A stretch of DNA of 50,453 bases from Eubacterium sp. GTDB lineage: Bacteria > Bacillota > Clostridia > Peptostreptococcales > Anaerovoracaceae. Shown piece after piece: positions 17,625 through 26,964 of the stretch. Both the position numbers and the translations under genes were made by a program. The first letter of the stretch is position 1. The number at the start of each line of letters is the position of its first letter. The stretch spans positions 1 to 50,453 of the forward strand of contig JAFWJS010000048.1 in the NCBI GenBank assembly GCA_017511535.1, in the 5' to 3' direction. The notes beneath the pieces are model-generated. The model worked only from the letters and a program-made list of their open reading frames with translations. It did no database searches and was not told where the DNA came from.

Positions 17625-18598
17625 TGAAAAAGATAAGCATGCTTATAATGGCTCTGGCCATTCTGGCTATGACAGTGTTTGCGGGAGTTCCTGAGGCATT
17701 TGCTGACGAGACTGAAGAGACTACGTACAGTGTGTTCATTTATTCCGGGAAAGAGGGATATTTCGGTAAGAAAGATATCACTCTGAAGAAGATAACGGGA
17801 CTGAAGTATGGAGAATCTCTTACAGTCGATATTTCCGGGTATGATCTTAAAGTAAAGGATCCGGATCAGTATTATGTAAGAGGACTCAAGATAGCAGGAC
17901 ATGACAACGATCAGCTTTCCTCCATGCAGTTCCAGTCATATACGTTCAATGTGAAGGAAGATATGGCTTTCTCTGTTTCGTACGGCATCGCGGGCGGTAT
18001 GGTCAGATATACCGTGAACTATGTCGATGAAGACGGCGATGAGATCCGTGATCCTGAAGACTTCTACGGAATGCCGGGAGATAAGCCGGTAGTAGCCTGC
18101 AAGCTCGTCAGCGGATATATTCCTGATAACATCAATATCACCAGGACGCTGACGGATGATGAGTCTGAGAACGTGTTCACGTTCACATATCATAAAGAAG
18201 AATCAGACGAAGGCAGCGGAAGCGGGTCTGACGGAGATGAGAATGGAAACGGCGGGGGCAGTGGTGAAGACAGTGATGCTGATGACGGAGATGCCGATGG
18301 CGCTGGAGGCGCAGCTGGTAACGGTGCAGGCGCCGGAAACGGCACAGGGATCTGGGCAGACAACAGTTCTGTAGATGACAGTGCGGATGGCAGCGGGCAG
18401 GACGGTATCACTGACCTTGATGACAACGGAACTCCTACTACTGACGGAAATAACGCCGGGAACAGCGACGGGAACGGCGCGGGTAACAGCGCAGCCGGTA
18501 TAAACGGAGGCGTTATTGCGGGAGGACTGATATTCCTGATCATCCTGATCATAGTGATCATTCTTCTGAGAAGAAAGAAAAAGAACGAAGATCGATAA
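17624..18598 (+). CDS. Secreted membrane-anchored protein with MucBP-like domain and Gly/Asp-rich stalk
   Basis: 324 residues from ATG 17624; a GTG three bases upstream is possible, but the ATG sits 9 nt after GGAGG and overlaps the previous stop (TGATG). Signal peptide ends near PEAFADE. A first beta-rich domain (to about residue 125) is followed by a MucBP-like segment (VRYTVNYVDEDGDEI ... FTFTYHKE, about 127-190). A low-complexity stalk rich in Gly, Asp, Asn and Ser follows. A strongly hydrophobic helix (GGLIFLIILIIVIILL) and a basic tail RRKKK end the protein. No LPxTG-like motif is present. It is probably the membrane-tethered last member of the operon. Its ligand is unknown. Confidence 0.7.
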   Translation: MKKISMLIMALAILAMTVFAGVPEAFADETEETTYSVFIYSGKEGYFGKKDITLKKITGLKYGESLTVDISGYDLKVKDPDQYYVRGLKIAGHDNDQLSSMQFQSYTFNVKEDMAFSVSYGIAGGMVRYTVNYVDEDGDEIRDPEDFYGMPGDKPVVACKLVSGYIPDNINITRTLTDDESENVFTFTYHKEESDEGSGSGSDGDENGNGGGSGEDSDADDGDADGAGGAAGNGAGAGNGTGIWADNSSVDDSADGSGQDGITDLDDNGTPTTDGNNAGNSDGNGAGNSAAGINGGVIAGGLIFLIILIIVIILLRRKKKNEDR

Positions 18599-18620
18599 AC
18601 AGATCGATGAATAAAAAAAG

Positions 18621-18661
18621 AGAGGCCTGACGATGCCATACCGGCACTGTCAGGCCTCTTG
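18621..18661. terminator. Bidirectional terminator between the surface operon and the minus-strand membrane protein
   Basis: Arms GAGGCCTGAC and GTCAGGCCTC pair perfectly, with further inner pairing (GCC/GGC). On the minus strand the stem is followed by seven T residues (the AAAAAAA at 18613-18619). On the plus strand the T content is weaker (TTGTCT). It separates two convergent genes. Confidence 0.85.
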
Positions 18662-18674
18662 TCTGTATCTCAGA

Positions 18675-19043
18675 TCATTTCAGGACTTCGGAAGATACCA
18701 TGAACGTTATTATTATCATCATGACTATGCTTGCCGCTATAGCGCCCTTGGAGAGGGCTCTCGCGGAAGCGAAACGCCTTCTGAGATCATAAGGTATCTG
18801 TCCAAGGCCTTTTAGCTTGAGGAAAGACATGATGCCCAGAATAAGGCCGATCACAGGAATGATAGAGGTGATGATACCGGCCATAGCCATCGTGTGCGCG
18901 GTCTGTATGGCTCTTGACTTCACCATTACAGGGTCTTTCTTGTCGATCGGGATGTCTTCATACTCTACGTCGACGTTCATGATCCTTTCTTCAAACTCAT
19001 CTCTGGACTTGCTGTTCTTCTTATTGTTTTTCGTATTAGACAT
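18675..19043 (-). CDS. Small membrane protein, DUF4190-like
   Basis: 122 residues. The first 45 residues are charged and polar, rich in Lys, Asn and Asp, and are presumably cytoplasmic. Two hydrophobic helices follow: AMAGIITSIIPVIGLILGIMSFL and GAIAASIVMMIIITFMV, separated by a basic loop (LKLKGLGQIPYDLRRRF). The 'helix - GIxSFLKLKG - helix' arrangement resembles DUF4190-type proteins, whose function is unknown. AGGTGA precedes the ATG. It has its own promoter and is divergent from hrcA, convergent with the surface operon. No partner can be inferred. Confidence 0.6.
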   Translation of the reverse strand: MSNTKNNKKNSKSRDEFEERIMNVDVEYEDIPIDKKDPVMVKSRAIQTAHTMAMAGIITSIIPVIGLILGIMSFLKLKGLGQIPYDLRRRFASARALSKGAIAASIVMMIIITFMVSSEVLK

Positions 19044-19065
19044 ATTTCACCTGTATATTGGAAAC

Positions 19066-19093
19066 ATTATAAGTTATTTTTATTTTATCACAA
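19066..19093 (-). promoter_or_regulatory. Promoter of the small membrane protein gene
   Basis: On the minus strand TTGTGA, 16 nt, TATAAT, followed by a start site about 15 nt before the ribosome binding site. Confidence 0.6.
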
Positions 19094-19175
19094 TTAAAGG
19101 AAATTTGGTATATGTTTCAGCAATTGAGCTCCGTATGCACTAAGCTGTTTTTTCACGGTGAAATAACAAAAACTG

Positions 19176-19204
19176 TTGACATGTATGCGTGTAAGTAGTA
19201 CATT
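19176..19204 (+). promoter_or_regulatory. Vegetative promoter of the hrcA-grpE-dnaK-dnaJ operon
   Basis: Perfect TTGACA -35 box, 17-nt spacer, TACATT -10 box, then CIRCE about 10 bp further on. The -35 and spacing are textbook for the housekeeping sigma factor. Confidence 0.85.
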
Positions 19205-19214
19205 ATATATAGAG

Positions 19215-19241
19215 TTAGCACTCAGACATTGTGAGTGCTAA
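19215..19241. promoter_or_regulatory. CIRCE operator
   Basis: TTAGCACTC, nine bases, GAGTGCTAA: a perfect match to the CIRCE consensus. It covers the start of the transcript and the region just before the hrcA ribosome binding site. HrcA binds it to repress the operon until heat shock titrates GroEL. Confidence 0.98.
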
Positions 19242-19256
19242 CAAGAGGGGAACGAT

Positions 19257-20321
19257 ATGGAATTAACAGAAAGAAAACTGAAAATACTGCAGGCCATTAT
19301 AAGCAATTATGTTCGCACTGCGGAACCTGTAGGGTCCAGGACTCTTTCCAGACAGTTCGATATGGCGATGAGCCCCGCGACTATCAGAAATGAGATGAGT
19401 GATCTGGAGGAGATGGGCTACCTTACTCATCCTCATACATCAGCCGGAAGAGTGCCTTCAGACAAGGCATACAGGCTGTATGTAAACAGCATGATGGATG
19501 AGGTGGAGATCTCCAACGAAGACAAGATGATCATAAAGAACACGCTCAGGGCCGATATCGATGAGTTCGACAAGACGATCGAGCGTGCGGCAGAGCTCCT
19601 TTCAGAGATCACTAATCTTGCTTCGTTCGCAATCACTCCGAGTAAGGAAGAAGAGGTCATCAAATTCGTGAATCTTCTCCCGATCGATGAGCGTCAGGTG
19701 ATCCTGATGATCGTGACAGAGTCCGGCAAGGCGCAGAACACAAGGCTCAGGCTTGATATCCCGTATACTGAAGAACAGCTTCAGGTACTGGCCAAGAACA
19801 TCACATATGATTACAGAGGCCGCAAGCTTACCGACGTTCTGAAGAGCAGTATAATAGATGACTTCAAGTCAGACCTGACGGCTATGAACAAGCTGGCAGA
19901 GAGCATAATGCCGAATTTCATGAGGACGCTGGAGGATATGCTTGACGTACATCTGTATATGGATGGACTCAGTAATATCTTTGATCTTCCGGAGTTCGGA
20001 GACCTTTCACGTGCGAAGAGCTTCATATCGCTCTTTGACCAGAAGGAGAAGCTCACAAGGCGCATAATGGACAGGGCCGACGGAATGATGGTCACGATCG
20101 GTGAAGAGAACGCTGACGAGGATCTGTCAGACTGCTCCCTCATAACGGCTACGTACCATGTCGACGGACAGTATGTAGGAAAGATCGGCGTAATAGGGCC
20201 AACCAGGATGCGTTATGGAGAGATAACGTCGATAGTTAAATACCTTACAGATAATCTGAGTAATACATTTGATATGAAGGACCTTGAAGAAAAAGGCGGT
20301 GACGAGGATAAAGATGGCTAA
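19257..20321 (+). CDS. hrcA: Heat-inducible transcription repressor HrcA
   Basis: 354 residues. The N-terminal winged helix (about 1-75) shows the typical ERKLKILQAIISNYVRTAEPVGSRTLS start and the SPATIRNEMSDLEEMGYLTHPHTSAGR core. The rest is the GAF-like dimerisation domain with the conserved inserted segment. HrcA represses class I heat-shock genes through CIRCE, which is 15 bp upstream. AGAGGGG precedes the ATG. The gene ends 8 bp inside the start of grpE. Confidence 0.97.
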   Translation: MELTERKLKILQAIISNYVRTAEPVGSRTLSRQFDMAMSPATIRNEMSDLEEMGYLTHPHTSAGRVPSDKAYRLYVNSMMDEVEISNEDKMIIKNTLRADIDEFDKTIERAAELLSEITNLASFAITPSKEEEVIKFVNLLPIDERQVILMIVTESGKAQNTRLRLDIPYTEEQLQVLAKNITYDYRGRKLTDVLKSSIIDDFKSDLTAMNKLAESIMPNFMRTLEDMLDVHLYMDGLSNIFDLPEFGDLSRAKSFISLFDQKEKLTRRIMDRADGMMVTIGEENADEDLSDCSLITATYHVDGQYVGKIGVIGPTRMRYGEITSIVKYLTDNLSNTFDMKDLEEKGGDEDKDG

Positions 20322-20904
20322 GAAGAAAGAGAAAAAGGCGGAAGCTTCTGAGATAGAAATAGAAGATATCAGCTCTGAGGCAGAGCCTGAGGATCTGGAA
20401 GATCAGAAAGCCGAAGATGCAGGAGAAGAAAGCACGGAGACATCCGGACAGGCTGAGGAAGCGTCCGGGGACGATGCGAAGGCATCTGAAGAAGACGAAG
20501 CCTGGAGTGAGAAATACACAAGGCTGATGGCGGACTTCCAGAATTTCAGAAAGCGTACAGACAAGGAGAAAGCAGACGTTTATTCATACGCTAACGAAAA
20601 GATAATGACAGACCTGCTTACCGTGCTCGACAATTTCGAGCGTGCTCTCGGAAGTGAGTGCAAGGATGAGCCGTATGCTGAAGGCATGAAGATGATCTTC
20701 AAGCAGCTCACAGACATCCTTACGGCGGCGGGGCTTGAGGAAATAGACGCGGTGGGACAGGACTTTGATCCGAATTTCCATCATGCGGTACTTACAGACA
20801 ACAACGCTGATTTTGACAGCGGCAAGGTCACAGACGTGCTTCAGAAAGGATATAAGCTCAACGGAAAAGTGATCAGGCCGTCAATGGTCAAAGTCAACGA
20901 ATGA
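20314..20904 (+). CDS. grpE: Nucleotide exchange factor GrpE
   Basis: 196 residues from the ATG at 20314, chosen because GAGGA lies 5 nt upstream and because an upstream TTG has no site. The N-terminal 65 residues are low-complexity and acidic. The long coiled coil follows (YTRLMADFQNFRKRTDKE). The beta domain contains the family signature around DFDPNFHHAV. GrpE releases ADP from DnaK and acts as a thermosensor. The start overlaps the hrcA stop by 8 bp, so the genes are coupled. Confidence 0.96.
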   Translation: MAKKKEKKAEASEIEIEDISSEAEPEDLEDQKAEDAGEESTETSGQAEEASGDDAKASEEDEAWSEKYTRLMADFQNFRKRTDKEKADVYSYANEKIMTDLLTVLDNFERALGSECKDEPYAEGMKMIFKQLTDILTAAGLEEIDAVGQDFDPNFHHAVLTDNNADFDSGKVTDVLQKGYKLNGKVIRPSMVKVNE

Positions 20905-20959
20905 TATATATAAAAGTGTTAAATAAGTAATTACATATAAAAGACAGGAGGAAAACGAT

Positions 20960-22840
20960 ATGTCAAAAGTTATAGGAATAGATTTAGGAACGACCAACAG
21001 CTGTGTTGCTGTACTGGAAGGCGGAGAGCCTACGGTCATCGCAAACGCTGAAGGAAACAGGACCACTCCTTCGGTAGTGGGATTCACAAAGGGCGGCGAG
21101 AGACTTGTCGGCGAGACGGCAAAGCGTCAGGCTGTCACCAATCCGGAGAGAACGATTACATCGATCAAAAGACATATGGGTGAGGATTACACAGTTGAGA
21201 TCGACGGCAAGAAGTACACGCCGCAGGATATCTCAGCAATGATCCTGACAAAGCTTAAGGACGACGCAGAGAGCTATCTCGGAAGCAAGGTCACAGAGGC
21301 AGTCATCACAGTTCCTGCTTACTTCTCAGACTCACAGAAGCAGGCTACCAAGGATGCCGGAAGGATCGCCGGACTTGATGTAAAGAGGATCATCAACGAA
21401 CCTACGGCTGCATCACTTGCGTATGGTCTTGATAAGGAAGACGGGTCACAGAAAATTCTGGTCTATGACCTGGGCGGAGGTACATTCGATGTATCCGTTC
21501 TCGAGCTCGGAGACGGAGTATTCGAAGTACTTGCTACGAACGGAGACACACACCTCGGCGGAGACGATTTTGATAACGTTATCATGAACTGGCTTGCCGA
21601 CAACTTCTCACAGGAGCACGGCGTAGACCTGAGATCAGACAAAATGGCTCTCCAGAGACTTAAGGAAGCTGCTGAAAAGGCAAAGAAAGAGCTCTCATCA
21701 GCACAGACGACCAACATCAATCTGCCGTTCATCACAGTGACAGCAGACGGACCGCTCCATATGGACGTAGACCTTTCAAGAGCCAAGTTCAACGAGCTTA
21801 CTGAACATCTCGTAAACAGGACTATCGAGCCGCTTAAGAAAGCTATGGCAGACGCAGGCGTTACCAATGCAGACCTCGCCAAAGTGATACTGGTAGGCGG
21901 ATCGACCAGGATCCCTGCTGTTCAGGAAGCAGTTAAGAGAGAAACAGGCAAAGAGCCGTTCAAGGGCATCAACCCTGACGAGTGTGTAGCCGTAGGCGCT
22001 GCCATTCAGGCCGGTGTTCTTACAGGTGAAGTCAACGACGTACTTCTGCTCGACGTAACACCGCTTTCACTGTCCATCGAGACACTCGGCGGAGTAGCGA
22101 CCAAGCTGATCGAGAGAAATACTACGATCCCTACAAAGAAGAGCCAGATATTCTCAACTGCGGCTGATAACCAGACAGCAGTAGACGTACACGTAATGCA
22201 GGGTGAAAGAGAGATGGCTGCCGACAATATCACACTCGGCCAGTTCCAGCTCACAGGGATCGCTCCTGCTCCACGTGGAGTACCACAGATCGAGGTAACT
22301 TTCGACATCGATGCCAACGGTATCGTAAACGTAAGCGCAAAGGATCTGGGCACAGGAAAGCAGCAGGCGATCACGATCACTTCATCCACGAACCTGACTG
22401 AAGAGGAGATCAATCAGAAGGTCAAGGAAGCTGAGCAGTATGCAGCTGAAGACAAGAAGAAGAAAGAAAGCATTGAAGACCGCAACAAGGCAGAGACTCT
22501 TGTATATGAAACAGAGAAGACTCTGAAGGATATCGAGGGCAAGATCTCGCCGGAAGAGAAGCAGGGCATCGAGGCGGCCAAGGATGATCTGAAGAAGGCA
22601 CTTGAAGCAAACAACCCTGAAGATATCAAGGCTAAGACTGAGACTCTCACAGAGAAGTTCAACGCTGTGGCATCCAAGATCTACGCGCAGGCGCAGGCTC
22701 AGGGTCAGCCTGGACCTGATATGGGAGGCGCTCAGCCAGGACCTGACATGGGCGGAGCTCAGGCCGGACCACAGAGCGGATCTTCAAACGATAACGTAGT
22801 CGACGCTGATTACACAGTAGTAGACGACGACAACAAATAA
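20960..22840 (+). CDS. dnaK: Molecular chaperone DnaK (Hsp70)
   Basis: 626 residues. The ATPase domain begins with [14 protein letters not shown] and carries [15 protein letters not shown] and the [10 protein letters not shown] motif. The linker [14 protein letters not shown] is followed by the substrate-binding domain. The C-terminal tail contains a short tandem repeat of PGPDMGGAQ before the acidic end [12 protein letters not shown], typical of DnaK tails. AGGAGG lies 8 nt before the ATG. Regulated by HrcA through CIRCE upstream of hrcA. Confidence 0.99.
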   Translation: MSKVIGIDLGTTNSCVAVLEGGEPTVIANAEGNRTTPSVVGFTKGGERLVGETAKRQAVTNPERTITSIKRHMGEDYTVEIDGKKYTPQDISAMILTKLKDDAESYLGSKVTEAVITVPAYFSDSQKQATKDAGRIAGLDVKRIINEPTAASLAYGLDKEDGSQKILVYDLGGGTFDVSVLELGDGVFEVLATNGDTHLGGDDFDNVIMNWLADNFSQEHGVDLRSDKMALQRLKEAAEKAKKELSSAQTTNINLPFITVTADGPLHMDVDLSRAKFNELTEHLVNRTIEPLKKAMADAGVTNADLAKVILVGGSTRIPAVQEAVKRETGKEPFKGINPDECVAVGAAIQAGVLTGEVNDVLLLDVTPLSLSIETLGGVATKLIERNTTIPTKKSQIFSTAADNQTAVDVHVMQGEREMAADNITLGQFQLTGIAPAPRGVPQIEVTFDIDANGIVNVSAKDLGTGKQQAITITSSTNLTEEEINQKVKEAEQYAAEDKKKKESIEDRNKAETLVYETEKTLKDIEGKISPEEKQGIEAAKDDLKKALEANNPEDIKAKTETLTEKFNAVASKIYAQAQAQGQPGPDMGGAQPGPDMGGAQAGPQSGSSNDNVVDADYTVVDDDNK

Positions 22841-22891
22841 GCTTTGCCTGCGATTTCTGAAAATCGCGCCGGAAAGCAATGAATAAACGCG

Positions 22892-22923
22892 GTGCATCGG
22901 GGCCTTGCGTGACCCCGGTGCAC
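22892..22923 (+). promoter_or_regulatory. Intergenic stem-loop between dnaK and dnaJ
   Basis: Arms GTGCATCGGGG and CCCCGGTGCAC pair over 11 bp with one G-U, around a 10-nt loop. A second small stem (GCGATTT/AAATCGC, 22850-22867) precedes it. There is no U-tract, so it is not a classic terminator. It may be a processing or stability element that sets dnaK above dnaJ levels. Confidence 0.6.
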
Positions 22924-22945
22924 TTTGGGATATACAGGTGAAGTT

Positions 22946-24100
22946 ATGGCAGAAAAAAGAGATTATTATGAGGTGCTCGGCATAGAGAAGGGCGCCAGTG
23001 AGGAAGAGATAAAGAAGGCCTTCAGAAAGATGGCCCTGAAATATCATCCTGACCGGAACCAGGGCGATAAAGATGCCGAAGAGAAATTCAAGGAAGTAAA
23101 TGAAGCGTACAGCGTACTTTCGGATCCGGAAATGAGAAAGAAGTACGATATGTTCGGCTTCGCCGGAGTTGATCCGACAGCGAACGCAGGTCAGCAGGGC
23201 GGATATACCCAGTGGACCGGCGGGAGTTTTGACGGCGTGGATCTCGGCGATATCTTCGGCGACTTCTTCGGAGGCGGATTCGGAGGAGGATCGGCAAGAA
23301 GAAGGAACGCGCCGCAGAAGGGACGCGATATACAGCACAGTCTGAAGATAACTTTTGAAGAGGCTGCGTTCGGAACGACCAAGACTATCAATGTCCGTAA
23401 GTATGTGAAGTGTGAGAAATGCTCGGGAAGCGGCGCTGCGCCCGGCACACAGAAGCGCACGTGCTCAAGATGCGGAGGAACCGGTCAGATCAATACCGTC
23501 AGGAATACTCTGTTCGGTCAGATGCAGACTGCGAGCACATGCCCTGAGTGTAACGGTACAGGCCAGGTGATAGATACTCCTTGTCCTGACTGCCACGGCA
23601 CAGGCCAGATAATGAAGAATATCAAGATCGAGGTAAGGATCCCTGCGGGAGTAGACGAGGGAAGCGTGCTTCCTATCAGAGGACAGGGTGAGCCGGGAAG
23701 AAACGGCGGGCCGAACGGAGATCTGTACGTAGTTCTTGCGGTATCAGAGCATAAGCTTTTCCAGAGAGAGGGAAACGACCTGTATCTGGACATTCCTGTC
23801 TCATTCACACAGGCTGCGCTTGGAGACGATATCACCGTTCCTACGCTGGAAGGCAAGGTCTCATACAAGGTCCCTGCAGGCACACAGCCCGGCACGGTGT
23901 TCAGGCTAAGAGGCAAAGGCATCACCGACGTTCACGGAGGGCGTAAAGGCGACCTTTATGTGAAAGTTACCCTTGAGGTGCCGACTAAGCTCAATTCAGA
24001 GCAGAAGAAGCTGATCAAAGAGATGGGTGAGAAGATCGGTACAGACTGCTACAAGAAGAAGTCAGGATGGGCTCAGAAGCTCAAGGATTTCTTCTCATGA
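22946..24100 (+). CDS. dnaJ: Chaperone DnaJ (Hsp40)
   Basis: 384 residues from the ATG at 22946; AGGTGA lies just upstream and a longer frame from TTG is not needed. The J-domain with the HPD triad (KYHPDRN) occupies 1-70. A Gly/Phe-rich segment follows (about 75-125). Four CxxCxGxG zinc-finger repeats ([32 protein letters not shown]) and the two C-terminal substrate-binding beta domains complete the protein. It stimulates DnaK ATPase and delivers substrates. Confidence 0.98.
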   Translation: MAEKRDYYEVLGIEKGASEEEIKKAFRKMALKYHPDRNQGDKDAEEKFKEVNEAYSVLSDPEMRKKYDMFGFAGVDPTANAGQQGGYTQWTGGSFDGVDLGDIFGDFFGGGFGGGSARRRNAPQKGRDIQHSLKITFEEAAFGTTKTINVRKYVKCEKCSGSGAAPGTQKRTCSRCGGTGQINTVRNTLFGQMQTASTCPECNGTGQVIDTPCPDCHGTGQIMKNIKIEVRIPAGVDEGSVLPIRGQGEPGRNGGPNGDLYVVLAVSEHKLFQREGNDLYLDIPVSFTQAALGDDITVPTLEGKVSYKVPAGTQPGTVFRLRGKGITDVHGGRKGDLYVKVTLEVPTKLNSEQKKLIKEMGEKIGTDCYKKKSGWAQKLKDFFS

Positions 24101-24113
24101 CAGAGATGATATG

Positions 24114-24144
24114 GCGCGGGGATGATCATGCCCTGCGCTTTTTA
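24114..24144 (+). terminator. Rho-independent terminator after dnaJ
   Basis: GCGCGGGG and CCCTGCGC pair (one G-U) around a 9-nt loop, followed directly by TTTTT. It ends the heat-shock operon; tcdA begins 24 bp later and has no clear promoter of its own. Confidence 0.85.
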
Positions 24145-24167
24145 TATAGGTAAGGAAAGCAGGATAA

Positions 24168-24893
24168 ATGAGAAACGGAACGGATAATGACAGGAAGCAG
24201 CGGACCAGGCTGATGATAGGTGAGGAGGCGCTTGACAGGCTCAGCAGGGCTCACATCGCGCTTTTCGGCGTCGGCGGGGTAGGCGGTTACTGCGCTGAAG
24301 CGCTGATAAGAGCAGGCGTAGGGCACCTTACGATAGTCGATAACGATGTTGTTGACGTAACAAACATCAACAGGCAGCTGATAGCGCTTGGTTCTACTGT
24401 AGGACGTCAGAAGACTGACGTCATGGAAGAGCGGCTGAAGGATATAGCACCTGATGCCGAGATCATAAAGAAGCAGATGTTTTTCCTGCCGGAAACGGCA
24501 GATGAATTCGATTTCCGCGAATACGATTATGTGATCGACGCTGTGGATACGGTCAAGGCCAAACTGGAGCTCGTGGAAAGGTGTAAAGAATGCGGCACGC
24601 CGGTCATAAGCGCCATGGGCGCGGGAAACAAGATGGATCCTTCTATGTTCGAGGTAGCTGATATCAGCAAGACAGAGATGGATCCGCTTGCCAAGGTCAT
24701 GCGTCGTGAGCTGAAAGCGCGGGGGATAAGGCATCTTAAAGTAGTTTATTCGAAAGAGAAACCACTGAAGGCTGTGGCAGAAAGTGACCAGACTTCCAGG
24801 CATGCGCCGGGATCGATATCCTTCGTCCCGCCTGCTATGGGGCTTCTCATCGCGTCTGAAGTAGTTAAGGACATTATTGCGGGATGTGAGTAG
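24168..24893 (+). CDS. tcdA: tRNA threonylcarbamoyladenosine dehydratase (TcdA/CsdL family)
   Basis: 241 residues. The ThiF/E1-like nucleotide-binding fold is clear: FGVGGVGGYCAEALIRAG glycine loop near residue 34, DNDVVDVTNINRQL, and a GxGNKMDP segment. The end SISFVPPAMGLLIASEVV is characteristic of TcdA rather than of ThiF or MoeB. The enzyme uses ATP to cyclise the threonylcarbamoyl group of t6A at position 37 of ANN-decoding tRNAs, giving ct6A. It may be read through from the dnaK-dnaJ transcript, or expressed from a promoter I cannot see. Confidence 0.93.
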   Translation: MRNGTDNDRKQRTRLMIGEEALDRLSRAHIALFGVGGVGGYCAEALIRAGVGHLTIVDNDVVDVTNINRQLIALGSTVGRQKTDVMEERLKDIAPDAEIIKKQMFFLPETADEFDFREYDYVIDAVDTVKAKLELVERCKECGTPVISAMGAGNKMDPSMFEVADISKTEMDPLAKVMRRELKARGIRHLKVVYSKEKPLKAVAESDQTSRHAPGSISFVPPAMGLLIASEVVKDIIAGCE

Positions 24894-24909
24894 CGGTCCC
24901 GCAGGCATA

Positions 24910-24957
24910 ACAGAAAACACGGGAACCGGTTATCCGGCTGCCCGTGTTTTCTGTTTG
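24910..24957. terminator. Bidirectional terminator between tcdA and the GH25 gene
   Basis: ACAGAAAACACGGG and CCCGTGTTTTCTGT are perfect 14-bp arms around a 17-nt loop that itself contains CCGG twice. T-rich sequence lies on both sides, as suits the convergent genes. Confidence 0.88.
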
Positions 24958-24999
24958 GGATTTTATATTTTGTGTCTTGATTCCTTTATTACTTCGGCG

Positions 25000-26934
25000 T
25001 CAGCCGGCGGTCACTGCCGACGGCTCGCTTGCTACTCCGTAGTATCTGGCGCCGTGAAGATCCTTGTAAGTCTGTACGGTCACGTAATATTTCTTACCTG
25101 ATTTGAGTTTGTTTATACTGCATTTAGTGACCTTCTGAGGTTTGGTGAAATGTTTTGCCTTACTCATATCCTTACTCAGGGAATAGCTGATCTTATATCT
25201 TGGATCACCTATACCTGTAGTCTCAGGATACCATACTCTGAAGCCGCCTCTGATAGAGCTGATCTTGCTGATCTTTCCGTATATCACATATGCGTGAGCT
25301 TTTTCTCCGCGTGCTCCGATATATTCATGGCCGTCTCTTACAAGTGAAGGGGTGACATATACGTCGTAACAGTATCTGTGTTTACCCTTCAGAGTTTTCT
25401 GGTATTTCTTTGTATTGTATGTCTTCTTGCTGATATCCACACAGTCGAGGGTTACCTTGTATTTCCCTTCGCCTTTTTTATCTGTGTGCTCAGCCCAGTT
25501 GACTTTTATCTTATTGCCGGGGATGACTTCGCATACAGGCTTTTCGTCTCTCATGTAGCGGTATACGTGATCTGACCAAGACCCTTTATAGGTCTTCTTC
25601 TTCGTCACGTTCTCGCCTCTGACCTTGATCTCGATTATCTTGTTCTTCTTGACTTTTTCTATGGTAAGCGTACGCTTCTTGCTTTCGATATATGTCCACT
25701 TGTCTGCGTCGTTGATCTTATATCCGACACGGTACAATGTGGCGCTGTCGTCTTTTGCCCACTTTACGGTGACAGTCTTGCCGTCGACATCAAGGGTCGT
25801 ACTCAGGCCGCCGATCTTTGAAGGCGTGGCTGTCTCGGCGGTGGAAGTCTTGTTGGAGCTTACGTTCTTGTCGCCGATCTTGAAAGTACTGTAAGTCTCA
25901 TTGGAATAATCGCCCTTGCCGTGAACCAGGACTGTCGCTGTTCCTTTCTTGATGTTGTCCATATATGATACAGCGTAGTCCTTGTTCTTTTTCAGTTTGG
26001 TATCTCCGCTGGTGACCGTTACCTCAGGCTCCTTGATCTCGCCGTCATATTTGAATGCGGAATCACTCAGCGTGACAGTACATTTCCTTATCGATTTGGT
26101 ACCGGATGTTGTCTTGACTCCGGAGAGAGGGTAGTACCAGAAGTTTCTGTCGATATTACCTTTCATTCCGGAGACTCTGCCTGTGGAGGAGAACTGCCAG
26201 AGCTCCATGCTCTCGGCATAGCTGTTGCTGGTCGAATACTGCGCCAGCCAGAATCTGAACTTGTTTCCTCCGTTGATGTCCTCCATGTTGAATCTGTAGT
26301 TGGCGGAGACTTTAGGATCCACCATCATACGATATGAATAGAACATGGTCTCATAGCCTGACGCTCTCAGAGTGTTCATGAAGGTCACCGCGTTCTTGGT
26401 GTATCTCCTTCTGGCGTATGCCTTTCCCTTTTTCTTGACAAGAGATTTGTATACCGTGTTAGCGCGTCCGGAGTCGATTTCATAGTCCATAACGACAGGA
26501 AGCTGGTTCTTGATCTTGTTGTTCTGCAGTATCGAGATCACGTAGTTGGCTTCCTTTTTGGCTTCAGACGACGTGGTGGCGCAGGCGTAATAATATACGC
26601 CGGTGCTTACGCCGGCCTTCTTGGCAGCCTTGTAGTTGGTGATGAACGTGCTGTCCTGGTGCAGCGAGAAGCTGTTCAGCGCTGTGTAGCCGCATCTGAG
26701 TATGGCAAAATCGATGCCCGCAGCCTTGGACTTGGTCCAGTTGATGGCACCCTGCCAGTATGAAACGTCTACTCCATGGAACAATCTGTAAAGTGAAGTC
26801 TTGTAGAATGCGGGATGCGTGTATTTCTTGCTGTTTACTACGCTTGTCGCCGCAAAGACACTGGAAGATGATATCAGAACGATCATGACAGCCGCTGATA
26901 TCATCAAAAGATATCTGGTTTTCCTGGCCAACAA
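25000..26934 (-). CDS. Secreted GH25 lysozyme-like muramidase with Ig-like and fibronectin-like modules
   Basis: 644 residues. The start is a TTG at 26934 with AAAGGGGA 8 nt upstream; an ATG ten codons on is a weaker alternative. The signal peptide ends near SSSVFAA. The GH25 domain spans about 52-275: HGVDVSYWQG holds the first catalytic-site Asp (56), and the VVMDYEID motif gives the Asp150-x-Glu152 pair typical of the Chalaropsis-type lysozymes that cut beta-1,4 bonds between MurNAc and GlcNAc. A bacterial Ig-like module follows (YDGEIKEPEV ... NIKKGTATVLVHGKGDYS, about 285-355), then two fibronectin-like modules to the C-terminus. The Ig-like module closely resembles one in the protein at 47780-48949. 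No sorting signal is visible. Confidence 0.85.
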   Translation of the reverse strand: MLARKTRYLLMISAAVMIVLISSSSVFAATSVVNSKKYTHPAFYKTSLYRLFHGVDVSYWQGAINWTKSKAAGIDFAILRCGYTALNSFSLHQDSTFITNYKAAKKAGVSTGVYYYACATTSSEAKKEANYVISILQNNKIKNQLPVVMDYEIDSGRANTVYKSLVKKKGKAYARRRYTKNAVTFMNTLRASGYETMFYSYRMMVDPKVSANYRFNMEDINGGNKFRFWLAQYSTSNSYAESMELWQFSSTGRVSGMKGNIDRNFWYYPLSGVKTTSGTKSIRKCTVTLSDSAFKYDGEIKEPEVTVTSGDTKLKKNKDYAVSYMDNIKKGTATVLVHGKGDYSNETYSTFKIGDKNVSSNKTSTAETATPSKIGGLSTTLDVDGKTVTVKWAKDDSATLYRVGYKINDADKWTYIESKKRTLTIEKVKKNKIIEIKVRGENVTKKKTYKGSWSDHVYRYMRDEKPVCEVIPGNKIKVNWAEHTDKKGEGKYKVTLDCVDISKKTYNTKKYQKTLKGKHRYCYDVYVTPSLVRDGHEYIGARGEKAHAYVIYGKISKISSIRGGFRVWYPETTGIGDPRYKISYSLSKDMSKAKHFTKPQKVTKCSINKLKSGKKYYVTVQTYKDLHGARYYGVASEPSAVTAG

Positions 26935-26964
26935 AATAAAAATCCCCTTTCTCTAATACCCCCT

